NCBI GenBank assembly: GCA_034006985.1
Contig: JAVERT010000011.1
Location: 1-64,000 of the forward strand
Direction of reading: 5' to 3'
Length of the DNA: 64,000 nucleotides
From: Gudongella sp034006985
GTDB lineage: Bacteria; Bacillota; Clostridia; Tissierellales; Tissierellaceae
How positions within the stretch are numbered: position 1 is the stretch's first letter; each line of letters begins with the position of its first letter. Made by a program: the position numbers and the translations under genes. The notes under the pieces are model-generated. The model worked only from the letters and a program-made list of their open reading frames with translations. It did no database searches and had not been told where the DNA came from. Below, piece after piece: positions 16,078 through 25,678 of the stretch.

Positions 16078-17895
16078 TTAATTTCCTTGGAATATAGCTT
16101 CAAATTCTTTAGCATCAAGTGTCTCTTTTTCAAGTAGAGCTTCTGCTATTCTAGTTAAAGCTTCCATATTTAATTTTATTAGATCTTCTGCTTTATGATA
16201 AGCAGTATCTATTATTTTTCTCATTTCCTTATCTATAGCAGCTGCTACATCCTCACTATAATTCCTTGATCTATTTAAATCTCTTCCAACGAAGACTTCT
16301 TCTTCATCGGTTCCATATGTCATAGGTCCCAACAATTCACTCATTCCATAATGTGTGACCATTGATCTTGCAAGTTTGGTAGCTCTTTCTATATCATTTT
16401 GTGCTCCTGTGCTAATATCTTCTAACACTAAAGCTTCTGTAACTCTACCACCTAATAATATTATTAATTTATCCTCAATCTGCTTTTTGGTTAGATAATT
16501 TCTATCTTCTAACGGTATATAAGCTGTAAATCCTCCAGCCATTCCCCTTGGTATTATTGTTACCATATGAACTGGGTCTGAACCCGGAATCAATCTAGCT
16601 GTAAGTGCATGTCCTGCTTCATGAAATGCAGTAAGCTTTCTTTCATGAGGGCTAATTATTTTACTTTTCTTTTCTGGTCCAGCTTGAACTTTAATAGAAG
16701 CTTCTTCTACAAGATGCATTGGTATCTTTTTAAGATTAAATCTTGCTGTTAATAAAGCAGCTTCGTTTACTAGATTCTCTAGGTCAGCAGGAGTAAATCC
16801 TGGGGTCCTCTTTGCTACAACAGCTAAGTCTACATCCTCTTCTAATGGTTTGTTTCTTGTATGAACCTTTAGAATAGCTTCTCTACCTTTAACATCTGGT
16901 AAACCAACATAAATAGTTCTGTCAAATCGACCTGGTCTTAATAAAGCTGGGTCAAGTATATCAGCCCTATTAGTAGCTGCCATTACAATAATTCCTTCAT
17001 TTTTAGCAAATCCATCCATTTCAACTAAAAGCTGATTTAAGGTTTGCTCTCTTTCGTCATGCCCACCACCAAGTCCTGCACCTCTTCTTCGTCCAACTGC
17101 ATCTATCTCATCTATAAATACAATACATGGTGAGTTCTTTTTAGCTTGTTCAAATAAATCTCTTACACGGCTCGCTCCAACTCCTACAAACATCTCAACA
17201 AAATCTGAACCTGAGATTGTAAAGAATGGAACACCTGCTTCCCCAGCTACAGCCTTACTCAAATAAGTTTTACCTGTTCCCGGAGGCCCAACCATTAATA
17301 CTCCTGTTGGTATTCTTGCACCCAATTCTATATACTTTTTTGGAGCACTCAGGAAATCAACTATTTCCTGTAGCTCTTCTTTTTCTTCTTCAAGACCTGC
17401 CACCTCATCGAATGAGACGAGCTTGCCTTCTTCCATTTTGACTAACTTAGCTTTACTCTTTCCAAATGACATTACTTTTCCGCCGCTTCCGCCGCCTTGT
17501 GATTGTTGCATAAAAACAAACCAAAATACTGCAAATACTACAAGAATCATAATTGTAGGCAATATCTCAATATACCAAGGTGTTGTAGGAATTTGCTCAG
17601 CACCATAGCTAATTTGTCCTGAATCAACCATATCTTTTACATAATAATCGTAAAAAGTTCCTCTAACTTCTTCAGGTAATATACTGGAAAACTTTTTACC
17701 GTCTGTAAATTCTCCTTCAACTGTGTTCCCTATAGAAGTTATTCTAGGTATATTTCCTTCATTTAAATTCGACACAAGCTCAGTATAGTCTAGTTCTGTT
17801 ACTGGTTCTACTTCTGTTCCAAACATTCTAACACTAAACATTATCAATAAGACAATCAGTAGATAAATACTAATTCCCTTGAAAAATCTTTTCAA
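16078..17895 (-). CDS. ftsH: ATP-dependent zinc metalloprotease FtsH
   Basis: Membrane-anchored AAA+ protease that degrades misfolded membrane and regulatory proteins. It has 605 residues with membrane helices at about 8-24 and 110-129 flanking an extracytoplasmic loop. Walker A GPPGTGKT is at 203-210, Walker B IFIDEID-type residues follow near 260, and the zinc site HEAGH is at 425-429. The start is a TTG preceded by GGAGG. It has its own promoter at 17939-17967 and follows hpt, the common Firmicutes order tilS-hpt-ftsH. Confidence 0.97.
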   Translation of the reverse strand: MKRFFKGISIYLLIVLLIMFSVRMFGTEVEPVTELDYTELVSNLNEGNIPRITSIGNTVEGEFTDGKKFSSILPEEVRGTFYDYYVKDMVDSGQISYGAEQIPTTPWYIEILPTIMILVVFAVFWFVFMQQSQGGGSGGKVMSFGKSKAKLVKMEEGKLVSFDEVAGLEEEKEELQEIVDFLSAPKKYIELGARIPTGVLMVGPPGTGKTYLSKAVAGEAGVPFFTISGSDFVEMFVGVGASRVRDLFEQAKKNSPCIVFIDEIDAVGRRRGAGLGGGHDEREQTLNQLLVEMDGFAKNEGIIVMAATNRADILDPALLRPGRFDRTIYVGLPDVKGREAILKVHTRNKPLEEDVDLAVVAKRTPGFTPADLENLVNEAALLTARFNLKKIPMHLVEEASIKVQAGPEKKSKIISPHERKLTAFHEAGHALTARLIPGSDPVHMVTIIPRGMAGGFTAYIPLEDRNYLTKKQIEDKLIILLGGRVTEALVLEDISTGAQNDIERATKLARSMVTHYGMSELLGPMTYGTDEEEVFVGRDLNRSRNYSEDVAAAIDKEMRKIIDTAYHKAEDLIKLNMEALTRIAEALLEKETLDAKEFEAIFQGN

Positions 17896-17938
17896 TCGTA
17901 GTCCTCCCTCCTTACCCTATATAAGGTAATATTAAATG

Positions 17939-17967
17939 ATTATAACATAGTAATTGCATCAAATCAA
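17939..17967 (-). promoter_or_regulatory. Promoter of ftsH
   Basis: The minus strand shows TTGATT (17962-17967), 17 bases and TATAAT (17939-17944), about 45 bases before the TTG start of ftsH. Confidence 0.7.
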
Positions 17968-17974
17968 TTTCATC

Positions 17975-18511
17975 TTACTCATATACTTCTTTTTTTAATG
18001 CACCTACAAAAGGAAAGTTTCTAAACTGTTCATTGTAATCTAAGCCATAGCCTACAACAAATTCATCAGAAATCTCAAATCCTAAGAAATCTATATCGAC
18101 TCCAACAGTTCTTCTTTCAACTTTATCTAAGAGTGTACATACCTTTACAGTATTAGCTCCTCTTTTACCTAAAATATCTTTAAGATAATTTAATGTAAGT
18201 CCTGTGTCTATTATATCTTCTACTATTAGAACATCCTTACCTTCGACACTAAAATCAAGGTCTTTTAGTATTCTTACTTCTCCAGTTGATATACTTGATT
18301 TCCCATAACTTGAAACCGCCATAAAATCTATCATAACTGGGAAATCAATCGTTTTTACTAAATCAGCCAAAAATATAACTGCACCTTTAAGAATACCTAC
18401 CACTAGTAAGCTTTTTCCCCTATAAGCTTCAGTAATTTCTGCGCCTAGCTCTTTTACTCTTTTTTGAATTTCTTCTTCACTTACTATAATCTCTTTAATT
18501 GAATTGTTCAA
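17975..18511 (-). CDS. hpt: Hypoxanthine phosphoribosyltransferase
   Basis: Salvages hypoxanthine and guanine by transfer to PRPP, giving IMP or GMP. The 178-residue protein has the type I PRPP-binding motif VLIVEDIIDTGLTL and the N-terminal LLVVGILKGAVIFLADL segment. The C-terminal FVVGYGLDYNEQFRN is diagnostic of Hpt. The start is a TTG with GGAGGG upstream. It follows tilS by 22 bases, the conserved tilS-hpt pair seen across Firmicutes. Confidence 0.96.
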   Translation of the reverse strand: MNNSIKEIIVSEEEIQKRVKELGAEITEAYRGKSLLVVGILKGAVIFLADLVKTIDFPVMIDFMAVSSYGKSSISTGEVRILKDLDFSVEGKDVLIVEDIIDTGLTLNYLKDILGKRGANTVKVCTLLDKVERRTVGVDIDFLGFEISDEFVVGYGLDYNEQFRNFPFVGALKKEVYE

Positions 18512-18533
18512 ATCTTCCCTCCTGAAACAAATA

Positions 18534-19910
18534 TTATATTTTTTTAACTTCTATTCTAATAGCTTGCTTTGTTTTTTCTGTAATTTTATAATTGTCACTC
18601 AACCCATACCCTATTACCCATATGATTCCACTATTATCACAAAGTATCGCAACCAAATCTCTCTTGTCGCGTGGTATCTTTTTATCAATCATGTAGTCTT
18701 TTAGCTTTTTACTTCCGCCTAGGCCAAGTGGTGAAAATATATCTCCTGATTTTCTAGTCCTTACTGATAAGTTGCCAGAAATCGCATCAAAATCTATATA
18801 TTTAAACTTATTGTCCTTAAGATTTATTTGATCAACTCTAATTAATTCTAACGATATCATTATACCCAATTTTTCTAATCTAGTTTCACCAAATTGAATT
18901 GTTTTAGACTCTAAACTAGTACTTATATGATTTCTTAATTGAATAATTAAATCATTATAAGAAACTTTTGCTATCAAGCCTTTTGAAATATCGACACTTT
19001 TACCTGTTTTAGAATTATAAAATAAATCTATAATATCATTGATATGAATCTCTTCAACCCCATGAAGATTTCCTGTTATGTTTTCAATTGCTTTTCTAAT
19101 CAACCTTTTTCTAATAGCTTTTGGTTGTTGACTAAAAAGGATACCATTGAAGATTATACTATTTTTAGTCTCACTTTTCACTATTAAATTATATTTTTCT
19201 ATAGTTATTTCCTCTATAATTTCGATTTCTCCTGTTGCTATACCAGTTAATCTATATAAGCTATCTATTATATTAGGATTGAAATTTTTTTCAATATATG
19301 GCAATAACTCTAATCTTATCTTGTTTCTAGTATAATCAGTCTCAAGATTAGTGTGATCAATTACAAATGGTATATTCTTTTCTTCTATATAGTCTTCAAT
19401 TTCTTTTCTCGATATATTGAGGAGTGGTCTTATTATGTCTCCTCTGATAAATTCCATAGATTTAAGTCCATCTAAACCTGTACCTCTTATTATTCTATGA
19501 AGAATAGTTTCTGCTTGATCATTTTTATTATGGGCTACAGCTATTTTGCCACCACCATAATCTGCTAATACTTCTCTAAAAAATCCATATCTTAGAATTC
19601 TTCCAGCCTCTTCTGAAGATATGCCTAGTTCTTTACCATAAGCTACCATATCTACATCTATAGTAAAATATGGAATGTCATATTCTAGTGCAATTTTTTT
19701 TACAAAGTCTTGATCTCTTTTTGCATATTCTCCTCTAACACCATGGTTAACATGAGCAATTAATATGTTGAAGTCTAAATCCTTTTTGAAACTTACTAAG
19801 CAATTTAACATAGCCATCGAGTCAGGTCCCCCAGAAATAGCCGCTAGTATTGTTTCACCTGGTTTTATTAAATTCTTAGAGATAATATTTGATTTAAAGA
19901 CAGTTTCCAT
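18534..19910 (-). CDS. tilS: tRNA(Ile)-lysidine synthetase
   Basis: Converts the wobble cytidine of the CAU-anticodon tRNA-Ile to lysidine using lysine and ATP; essential for AUA decoding. The N-type ATP pyrophosphatase P-loop SGGPDS lies about residues 26-31 from the chosen start. NHGVRGEYAKRD, VAHNKNDQAETILHRIIRGTGL and the C-terminal TilS domain (about 380-450) follow. An in-frame GTG three codons upstream lies inside the GGGTGAT ribosome site, so the ATG at 19910 is preferred, giving 458 residues. Confidence 0.94.
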   Translation of the reverse strand: METVFKSNIISKNLIKPGETILAAISGGPDSMAMLNCLVSFKKDLDFNILIAHVNHGVRGEYAKRDQDFVKKIALEYDIPYFTIDVDMVAYGKELGISSEEAGRILRYGFFREVLADYGGGKIAVAHNKNDQAETILHRIIRGTGLDGLKSMEFIRGDIIRPLLNISRKEIEDYIEEKNIPFVIDHTNLETDYTRNKIRLELLPYIEKNFNPNIIDSLYRLTGIATGEIEIIEEITIEKYNLIVKSETKNSIIFNGILFSQQPKAIRKRLIRKAIENITGNLHGVEEIHINDIIDLFYNSKTGKSVDISKGLIAKVSYNDLIIQLRNHISTSLESKTIQFGETRLEKLGIMISLELIRVDQINLKDNKFKYIDFDAISGNLSVRTRKSGDIFSPLGLGGSKKLKDYMIDKKIPRDKRDLVAILCDNSGIIWVIGYGLSDNYKITEKTKQAIRIEVKKI

Positions 19911-19970
19911 TCTTATCACCCGATATGATTATTCTATTTTGTTAAACACATTTGCCTTTAAAAATGAAAA

Positions 19971-20030
19971 AGTGTCTAGGACACTTTCGCTAGAAAACCT
20001 TAGTTTTCTTTCAATGATAGTAAGGCTATC
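19971..20030. repeat. Triple-hairpin dispersed repeat, copy A
   Basis: Three adjacent hairpins: AGTGTC/GACACT (19971-19985), GAAAAC/GTTTTC (19993-20008) and GATAG/CTATC (20016-20030), joined by TTTCGCTA and TTTCAAT. The same arrangement with different stem bases recurs at 57844-57901. It lies between tilS and the S1-domain gene. Confidence 0.75.
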
Positions 20031-20069
20031 TAAGATTTTTTATATTAAAATATATTTAGCTTATAATAT

Positions 20070-20093
20070 AAAAAAACCGGAAAAACCCGGTTT
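20070..20093 (-). terminator. Terminator after the S1-domain gene
   Basis: AAACCGG (20074-20080) pairs with CCGGTTT (20087-20093), and the minus strand continues with a T run. It begins two bases past the stop codon. Confidence 0.85.
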
Positions 20094-20094
20094 A

Positions 20095-20517
20095 TTAGTC
20101 ATTTGTGCTAGTTTTTTTGCTCCGTACTCCATAGCTTTTTCTGTTATCTCTAGTTTTAACTTGATCCATTTTATCATTGCTGTCTTTCAAAAAACTATTT
20201 AGCATATCATCAAATGACATACCCTTATGTTTATCCTCTTGCTTTGTCCAGTCTATCTCTACTGGTTTGCTTGTTTTAGGTTTTGCTTGTCTTACAGACA
20301 AACTTATCTTACCATCTGCAGATATTGACAGCACCTTAACTTTTATTTTTTGATCTTTCTTTAAGTAATCCGATACTTTTTCTACATAGTCATGGGATAC
20401 CTCTGATATGTGAACCAAACCACTCTTCCCTTCTGGAAGTTGTACAAAAGCTCCAAAGTTAGTAATTCCTGTTACTGTACCCTCAACTATTTCTCCAACT
20501 GACACTGACATAGACAA
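20095..20517 (-). CDS. S1 RNA-binding domain protein
   Basis: Small cytoplasmic RNA-binding protein with one S1 domain at the N-terminus (about 4-75: GEIVEGTVTGITNFGAFVQL...GLVHISEV) and a basic, low-complexity C-terminal tail. It resembles the YabR/general stress protein 13 group in the same genomic place in Bacillus. A TTG at 20515-20517 has AGGAGG six bases upstream and fits best; an ATG follows two codons later. The frame extends further upstream without support. It is followed by a terminator; its ribosome-related role is inferred from family. Confidence 0.88.
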   Translation of the reverse strand: MSMSVSVGEIVEGTVTGITNFGAFVQLPEGKSGLVHISEVSHDYVEKVSDYLKKDQKIKVKVLSISADGKISLSVRQAKPKTSKPVEIDWTKQEDKHKGMSFDDMLNSFLKDSNDKMDQVKTRDNRKSYGVRSKKTSTND

Positions 20518-20600
20518 ATTATTCCTCCTTAGAAATTTTACGAAAATTTTCATATTAAATAATATAAATAAAGTATATAAAACTAATTGAACTATGTCAA

Positions 20601-20933
20601 TTAATTATCACTTTTATCTTTATCAAATAAGCTGTAATTCTGCTTCCTTTTATCAATATAAATAATTTCTCTTGGTTTAACCATACCAAGATCTTCCCTA
20701 GCTACTTTTTCTATAAACTCTAGGGTCCCACTTTTCCCTATTTCTTCATTTAAAGCATCTATATCTCGTTCGAGACCACTTATTTCAGTCTCTATATTGA
20801 TTTTTTTTGTTGCTAGATCTTTCATCATTCTTCTTTGGTGAGAGAATACTACCAATGAATATACTAATAGGCACAGCAATAACAAATGAACAATCCTAAA
20901 TCCTTTTTTTCTTTTCTTTAGTTTTTTCTTCAT
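20601..20933 (-). CDS. divIC: Septum formation initiator DivIC/FtsB-like
   Basis: Bitopic division protein of 110 residues: a strongly basic cytoplasmic N-terminus (KKKLKKRKKG), one membrane helix (about 14-31), then an extracytoplasmic coiled coil (about 36-70) and a short C-terminal domain containing FIEKVAREDLGMVKPRE. That last segment is typical of the septum formation initiator family. It forms the DivIC-FtsL-DivIB type complex at the septum in relatives. Position between the S4 and S1 genes matches the Bacillus yabO-divIC-yabR order. Confidence 0.9.
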   Translation of the reverse strand: MKKKLKKRKKGFRIVHLLLLCLLVYSLVVFSHQRRMMKDLATKKINIETEISGLERDIDALNEEIGKSGTLEFIEKVAREDLGMVKPREIIYIDKRKQNYSLFDKDKSDN

Positions 20934-21008
20934 TTATTCTCACCGCCTTTTCTTGTTTAGGTAGTGCTTACATTATCTCACTAAAATCTGAATCCTTCAA
21001 GTAAAATA

Positions 21009-21248
21009 CTATATATTTTTATACATTTCATTTGCCATATCCTTAGATACATGATCCTTTATCTCTAATACTTCAATATCTATTGCCCCACTTCCAAATG
21101 CAATATGTACAATGTCTCCTATTTTTACATCATCTCCAGCTTTTGCAAGCTTGCCATTAATAGACACCTTCCCTTGTTCACACGCTTCTTTTGCAATAGT
21201 CCTTCTTTTTATTATCCTTGCTGTTTTTAGGTATTTATCTATTCTCAT
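21009..21248 (-). CDS. S4-domain RNA-binding protein (RqcP/YabO-like)
   Basis: A 79-residue protein consisting essentially of one S4 domain (MRIDKYLKTARIIKRRTIAKEAC...GKVSINGKLAKAGDDVK). In Bacillus the syntenic YabO (RqcP) works in ribosome-associated quality control, helping RqcH add alanine tails to stalled chains. GGGGGTG lies ahead of the ATG. Heat-shock protein 15 homologues share the fold, so the RqcP assignment rests on size and on its place next to divIC and mazG. Confidence 0.87.
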   Translation of the reverse strand: MRIDKYLKTARIIKRRTIAKEACEQGKVSINGKLAKAGDDVKIGDIVHIAFGSGAIDIEVLEIKDHVSKDMANEMYKNI

Positions 21249-21274
21249 AACACACCCCCTGCTTATTCGAAGAT

Positions 21275-21301
21275 AAAAAAAATCAGGTCAAAGACCTGAT
21301 T
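21275..21301 (-). terminator. Terminator after hup
   Basis: AATCAGGTC (21281-21289) and GACCTGATT (21293-21301) are perfect complements with a 3-base loop, followed on the minus strand by eight T. It closes the HU gene. Confidence 0.9.
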
Positions 21302-21304
21302 CTC

Positions 21305-21601
21305 CTATTTTTTCTTGCCTTTTTTTACATTAACAATTTCTTTAAGTGATTTTCCTGCTTTAAAAACAGGTGCTTTAGAAGCTGGAATTTTTATAACTTC
21401 TTCAGGATTTCTTGGATTTCTACCTTCTCTTGCTTTTCTTTCTCTTACTTCAAAAGTACCAAATCCTACTAATTGAACTTTCTCACCCTTAGCAAGTGAC
21501 TCCTCTACAGATCTCATAAATGCATTAAGTGATGCCTCTGCATCTTTTTTTGTTAAACTACTTTTTTCCGCTATGCTCGCGATTAATTCAGCTTTGTTCA
21601 T
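21305..21601 (-). CDS. hup: HU-family DNA-binding protein
   Basis: Nucleoid histone-like protein that bends DNA as a dimer. The 98 residues include NKAELIASIAEKSSLTKKDAE at the N-terminus (split here for length), the VQLVGFGTFEVRERKAREGRNP beta-arm with its conserved GRNP turn, and a Lys-rich tail a few residues longer than usual. AGGAGG precedes the ATG. It follows mazG by 49 bases and has its own terminator. Confidence 0.96.
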   Translation of the reverse strand: MNKAELIASIAEKSSLTKKDAEASLNAFMRSVEESLAKGEKVQLVGFGTFEVRERKAREGRNPRNPEEVIKIPASKAPVFKAGKSLKEIVNVKKGKKK

Positions 21602-21650
21602 TAATATTCCTCCTCTTATTTTTTATTTATATTTAATTACATAGTACACA

Positions 21651-23120
21651 TTATTTGGATAATTCATCTTCCTTAGCTAAATCCCAAAGGTTATCTAACT
21701 GTTCTAAATTCAATTCTTTAAGTATTATACCCATCTCTTTAGCTTTATACTCCATAGTTTCCAATCTTTTAATAAACTTCCCTGTTGTTCTCTCAAGTGC
21801 AACCTCAGGGTTTATTTCTAAAAATCTAGAAAGATTGACTACTGCAAATAAAAGATCCCCAATTTCTCCTTCTAATTCAAAGTCTCCCTTGCCATTTAAA
21901 TTGTAGGCTTCTAAAACTTCGTTATGCTCTTCAATTATTTTATCTGACGAGCCTTTAATATCCTCCCAATCAAAACCAATTTGAGCAGCTTTTTCTTGAA
22001 CTTTGTAGCTTCTCATAAGAGCTGGTAATCTTGGAATATTTCTTAATTTCTCTGAGAGTAGGCTTATATTCCTACTTTGGTACTTTATCTCATCCCAATT
22101 ATATACTACTTCTGCAGAATTATCTACATTTTTTTGAAAAAAAACATGCGGATGTCTAGTAATTAACTTATTTGCAAGACTTGTTGTAACTAAAATCGGG
22201 TTAAATTCGCCCTCATCTAGTGCAATTTGCGCTTGAAAAACCACCTGAAGTAGTAAATCACCCAATTCTTCTACTATGTGATCAATATCTTCTCCATTTA
22301 ATGCTTCTACTAATTCATAGGCTTCTTCAAGTATTGCAGCTCTAATACTTAAGTGATCTTGTTCTCTATCCCAGGGACAACCACCTTCTGATCTTAATTG
22401 TTTCATTATATTTGTTATATCATTGTAATCGTATATTGGATATTTTTCTTTTTCAACCTTAGGAATAAAAAGACTTGTCAGCGATCCAATGTTTTTAGAA
22501 TGATCTATTTCATATAAAAATAGATTTTCAACCATTTCAGCACCTGAGATTCCTGCATTGTGTATTAAAGATACCTTGTATTCATCCGGATAGATTTCCA
22601 TTAAAACTAGTTTCGCATCTGACATAACACTAGAGTTATAAACTTGCGTTATTATTAAATGTGAATTTATATCCACATCGCTCGCTTTTATATCTATGCC
22701 ATCTAGAACTTTTAATCCTTCTATAGGATCTTTGTTCATAACCTCTAAAATAGGTTCAATAAAACTGATTCCAGAAACTATTTCTATTTCTTCCTCGTTA
22801 AAACTTTCTATTAATAACTGTACTGTCTTTTCTGCAACCATAGGATTGCCAGGGACATAATAGTTTATTTCTCCATGTTTCTTTACTGCTTCAATCAATT
22901 CTAAAACTATTGTATTATATACCTCATCAAAGCTATCTTTTGTGTCATATATATCATCAAAGCTCGTAAACATTATATTATTATCATTAAAGTATTGAAC
23001 ACTAGGATGCTTAAGTGTTCTTAAAAAGTGAGGTTTATCACTATTAATCCTATTCACAGCACCTAATGTTAGCGAATCCATACTACCTGGTCCTAATCCT
23101 ACTATATATATTTTATTCAT
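21651..23120 (-). CDS. mazG: MazG nucleotide pyrophosphohydrolase with N-terminal methylase-like domain
   Basis: Hydrolyses noncanonical or excess NTPs to NMP and pyrophosphate. The 489-residue form joins a tetrapyrrole-methylase-like N-terminal domain (about 1-220, starting IYIVGLGPGSMDSLTLGA) to a MazG domain. The latter has GGCPWDREQDH and the metal-binding EEAYELVEAL...EELGDLLLQVV helices, plus a second half repeat. This YabN architecture is typical of Firmicutes. Its start overlaps the upstream flippase stop by eight bases, implying translational coupling. Confidence 0.95.
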   Translation of the reverse strand: MNKIYIVGLGPGSMDSLTLGAVNRINSDKPHFLRTLKHPSVQYFNDNNIMFTSFDDIYDTKDSFDEVYNTIVLELIEAVKKHGEINYYVPGNPMVAEKTVQLLIESFNEEEIEIVSGISFIEPILEVMNKDPIEGLKVLDGIDIKASDVDINSHLIITQVYNSSVMSDAKLVLMEIYPDEYKVSLIHNAGISGAEMVENLFLYEIDHSKNIGSLTSLFIPKVEKEKYPIYDYNDITNIMKQLRSEGGCPWDREQDHLSIRAAILEEAYELVEALNGEDIDHIVEELGDLLLQVVFQAQIALDEGEFNPILVTTSLANKLITRHPHVFFQKNVDNSAEVVYNWDEIKYQSRNISLLSEKLRNIPRLPALMRSYKVQEKAAQIGFDWEDIKGSSDKIIEEHNEVLEAYNLNGKGDFELEGEIGDLLFAVVNLSRFLEINPEVALERTTGKFIKRLETMEYKAKEMGIILKELNLEQLDNLWDLAKEDELSK

Positions 23121-24732
23121 ATGGATCTCCTTTTTTAAATTTATTTAATATTTTTTTCAGTTTCTTAGATTTAGGTAAAAATGACAAATCTTCTTCTGTT
23201 AATGTACCTGTTGCAATAAGTAAAACAAAATAAATTATTCCACCTATTGCTACTGCACCAAGAGTAGCAATCGCTCCACCTACGAACCCATAAAGTAAAT
23301 TGTAAGAAATCCTTGCTATTATAGCCATCCCAAAAGCAGATAGTAAGGGTTTTAAAAATATTTTTTTCAACTCCAAATCTGCCTTAACAACCTTAATAAT
23401 ATATATAAAGTTTAAACTAGCAGCTATACCAAAAGCTACTACGGTACTTATTGCAGCTCCTTTTACATTTATTGCTGGAATAGCAGTTAAGTAATAAGTT
23501 AATATTATCTTTGTTATTGCTCCAAACAATAGATTCCTAACTGGAATAAATGGTTTCCCAAGTCCTTGTATTATTGCAGTAAGAGCTTGAACTAGTGTCA
23601 GAAACACAACTCCTAAAGCTAGGTATTGAAGTATTTCTCCCGTTACTGATATAACCTCTGCAGTATTATTAAAATATAGCAATGCTACTATCGGCTTTGC
23701 TAAAACGAATAATCCAAAGGCAGCTGGTAACCCTATTAATAGCGTAAGCCTAAGTCCTGTTGATATAAGTTCAGCTACTTCTGTCTTCGACTTTCTTGAG
23801 TTAGCATTTGAAATAGCTGGCATCAGACTCATTGAAATTGCTATTGAAAAAACTTGTGGCAAATTTATCAAGGTCTGAGCAAATCCTTTTAACTGACCAT
23901 ACAGATCATTTGCTTGTGCTGCAGTATAGTTTATCGCTTGTAATCTTCTTAAGACTAGTGCCGCATCAATTGTATCCATTATCGGTGAAATAGCTGCCCC
24001 TAGTGTAATAGGTACCGCTATAAATAAAAGATCCTTTACTATGTTGCTGATGGAATACTCTCTTTCCTTTACCGTGCTATCAATTTCACTCTGAATATCT
24101 TTTTTCTGCCTTAAATAAATCCACATAATAACAATCGTTCCAAATATAGCACCCATAGAACCCCCAAATGAAGCTCCTCCTGCTGCTATTGGTATTCCTC
24201 TGTTTAATAAAATATATGTTAATGAAAGCCCTGTTATAACTCGAAATAGTTGCTCAACGATTTGAGATAAAGCCGTTGGAAGCATACTTTGACTCCCTTG
24301 AAAAAAACCTCTAAAAGCTGACATTATAGGTACAAAGAAAAGAGCTGGTACTAGGGCGATCAAAGCATAGTACGCATTCTCATTGCCTAAGTATTGTACA
24401 ATTGATTTTGCTCCAAATGCTATAGCCATTGAAGTTAGAAATCCTAAAAGTATGAGTGCCATAAGTGCAACCTTAAAAATCTTATGCGCATTTCTATAAT
24501 CACCTATTGCTCTTTTTTCTGCCACAAGCTTAGCAACTGCCACTGGCACTCCTGCAGTTGATATCGTTAAAAGCAAAACATAAAAAGGATAAGCGGTTTG
24601 ATAATAACCCATTCCTTCTGGTTTAATTATATTTGATAAAGGGATTCTATATATGGCCCCTAATATTTTTACTACAATACCTGCTATTCCAAGAATAGCG
24701 GCTCCTTTAATGAAATTTTGCCCCTTAGACAT
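23113..24732 (-). CDS. SpoVB/MurJ-type polysaccharide flippase
   Basis: MOP-superfamily membrane protein, a candidate lipid II or polysaccharide-lipid flippase for peptidoglycan or spore cortex synthesis. It has 539 residues with about 14 hydrophobic helices. The N-terminus KGAAILGIAGIVVKILGAIYRIPL matches the YabM/SpoVB group (quoted in parts). The ATG at 24732 follows a GGAGGAAC site; an upstream in-frame ATG inside the foldase gene is not supported. Position between prsA-like and mazG mirrors Bacillus yabM-yabN. Confidence 0.88.
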   Translation of the reverse strand: MSKGQNFIKGAAILGIAGIVVKILGAIYRIPLSNIIKPEGMGYYQTAYPFYVLLLTISTAGVPVAVAKLVAEKRAIGDYRNAHKIFKVALMALILLGFLTSMAIAFGAKSIVQYLGNENAYYALIALVPALFFVPIMSAFRGFFQGSQSMLPTALSQIVEQLFRVITGLSLTYILLNRGIPIAAGGASFGGSMGAIFGTIVIMWIYLRQKKDIQSEIDSTVKEREYSISNIVKDLLFIAVPITLGAAISPIMDTIDAALVLRRLQAINYTAAQANDLYGQLKGFAQTLINLPQVFSIAISMSLMPAISNANSRKSKTEVAELISTGLRLTLLIGLPAAFGLFVLAKPIVALLYFNNTAEVISVTGEILQYLALGVVFLTLVQALTAIIQGLGKPFIPVRNLLFGAITKIILTYYLTAIPAINVKGAAISTVVAFGIAASLNFIYIIKVVKADLELKKIFLKPLLSAFGMAIIARISYNLLYGFVGGAIATLGAVAIGGIIYFVLLIATGTLTEEDLSFLPKSKKLKKILNKFKKGDPYE

Positions 24733-24742
24733 CGTGTTCCTC

Positions 24743-25660
24743 CTACTCAATATAAATTGTAATTTTAGCATTATCTCTTAAAGAATCTAGGTACTCAAGA
24801 TATTTTTCTTCTTTAATTAAATTGATAGTTTTATCTTTTAGTTCTTTGTAATCTTCTTTTTTATCTTTTACTAATATAATATGATAACCAACTTCAGTTT
24901 TTAATACCTCACTTATTTCTCCTATATCTAATAGGAATGCTCTTTCTTCAAATTCAGGGATCCTGCTTCCCCTTGAAAAATAACCCAGGTCCCCCCCATT
25001 TATTGCCGATACACTATCTAGAGACTCTAGTTTTGCTAATTCTTCAAAATCCTCACCATTTTGCAACTGCTCTAACACTCTTTTTGCATCTTGTTCATTA
25101 CTAAACAAAATATGACTTGCTCTTATTTCAACAATTCCTTCCTTGTTTTCGTTAAAATACTTTATAGCTTCGTCTTCTTTAATATCAAAATCCTTCATTA
25201 TATTCTCTTTATGTTCCTCTAATAATAGAGTCTCTCTCATGTTTTCTCTAAAGTATTCTTCTGAAATAGAATTATTAGCTAAAAATTCTAGGTATTTTTC
25301 CTCACCACCTATTGATTCTTTATATTCATCTATGCTTTTTTGTAGCTGTTCTTCATTTATTTGAAAATTCTTATCTCTGCTTTCTTTCTCTATAAGGGCT
25401 TCTGTTATTAGCTTTGATATTATATTATCTTTCAATTCTTCTGCGATTGTTTCCCCATTTATCCCTTCTTGAGAAAGTGCATCCTCTCCATATTGTCTCT
25501 CATATAGATTTTTATATACTTCAAATTCTCTTTCATACTCTTCTACCGTAATAATCTCTTTATTTACCTGAATAGCTACACCTTCTATATTTGTGCTACA
25601 AGCACTTAATAAAAATATCGAAAAGGCGATTACTACAAGAAAAGCTTTATTTTTAAACAA
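24743..25660 (-). CDS. PrsA/SurA-type foldase lipoprotein (peptidylprolyl isomerase)
   Basis: Extracytoplasmic chaperone and prolyl isomerase anchored by lipid. The signal peptide (1-20) ends in the lipobox LLSAC with Cys21 as the modified residue. A SurA-like N-terminal helical region (about 30-170) precedes a parvulin rotamase domain (about 177-265; EIRASHILF...GGDLGYFSRG...GYHIILVKD). The start is a TTG with GGAGA upstream. It sits 18 bases downstream of mfd, matching mfd-foldase-flippase order in several Clostridia. Confidence 0.92.
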   Translation of the reverse strand: MFKNKAFLVVIAFSIFLLSACSTNIEGVAIQVNKEIITVEEYEREFEVYKNLYERQYGEDALSQEGINGETIAEELKDNIISKLITEALIEKESRDKNFQINEEQLQKSIDEYKESIGGEEKYLEFLANNSISEEYFRENMRETLLLEEHKENIMKDFDIKEDEAIKYFNENKEGIVEIRASHILFSNEQDAKRVLEQLQNGEDFEELAKLESLDSVSAINGGDLGYFSRGSRIPEFEERAFLLDIGEISEVLKTEVGYHIILVKDKKEDYKELKDKTINLIKEEKYLEYLDSLRDNAKITIYIE

Positions 25661-25678
25661 TTAAAACATCTCCTCTTT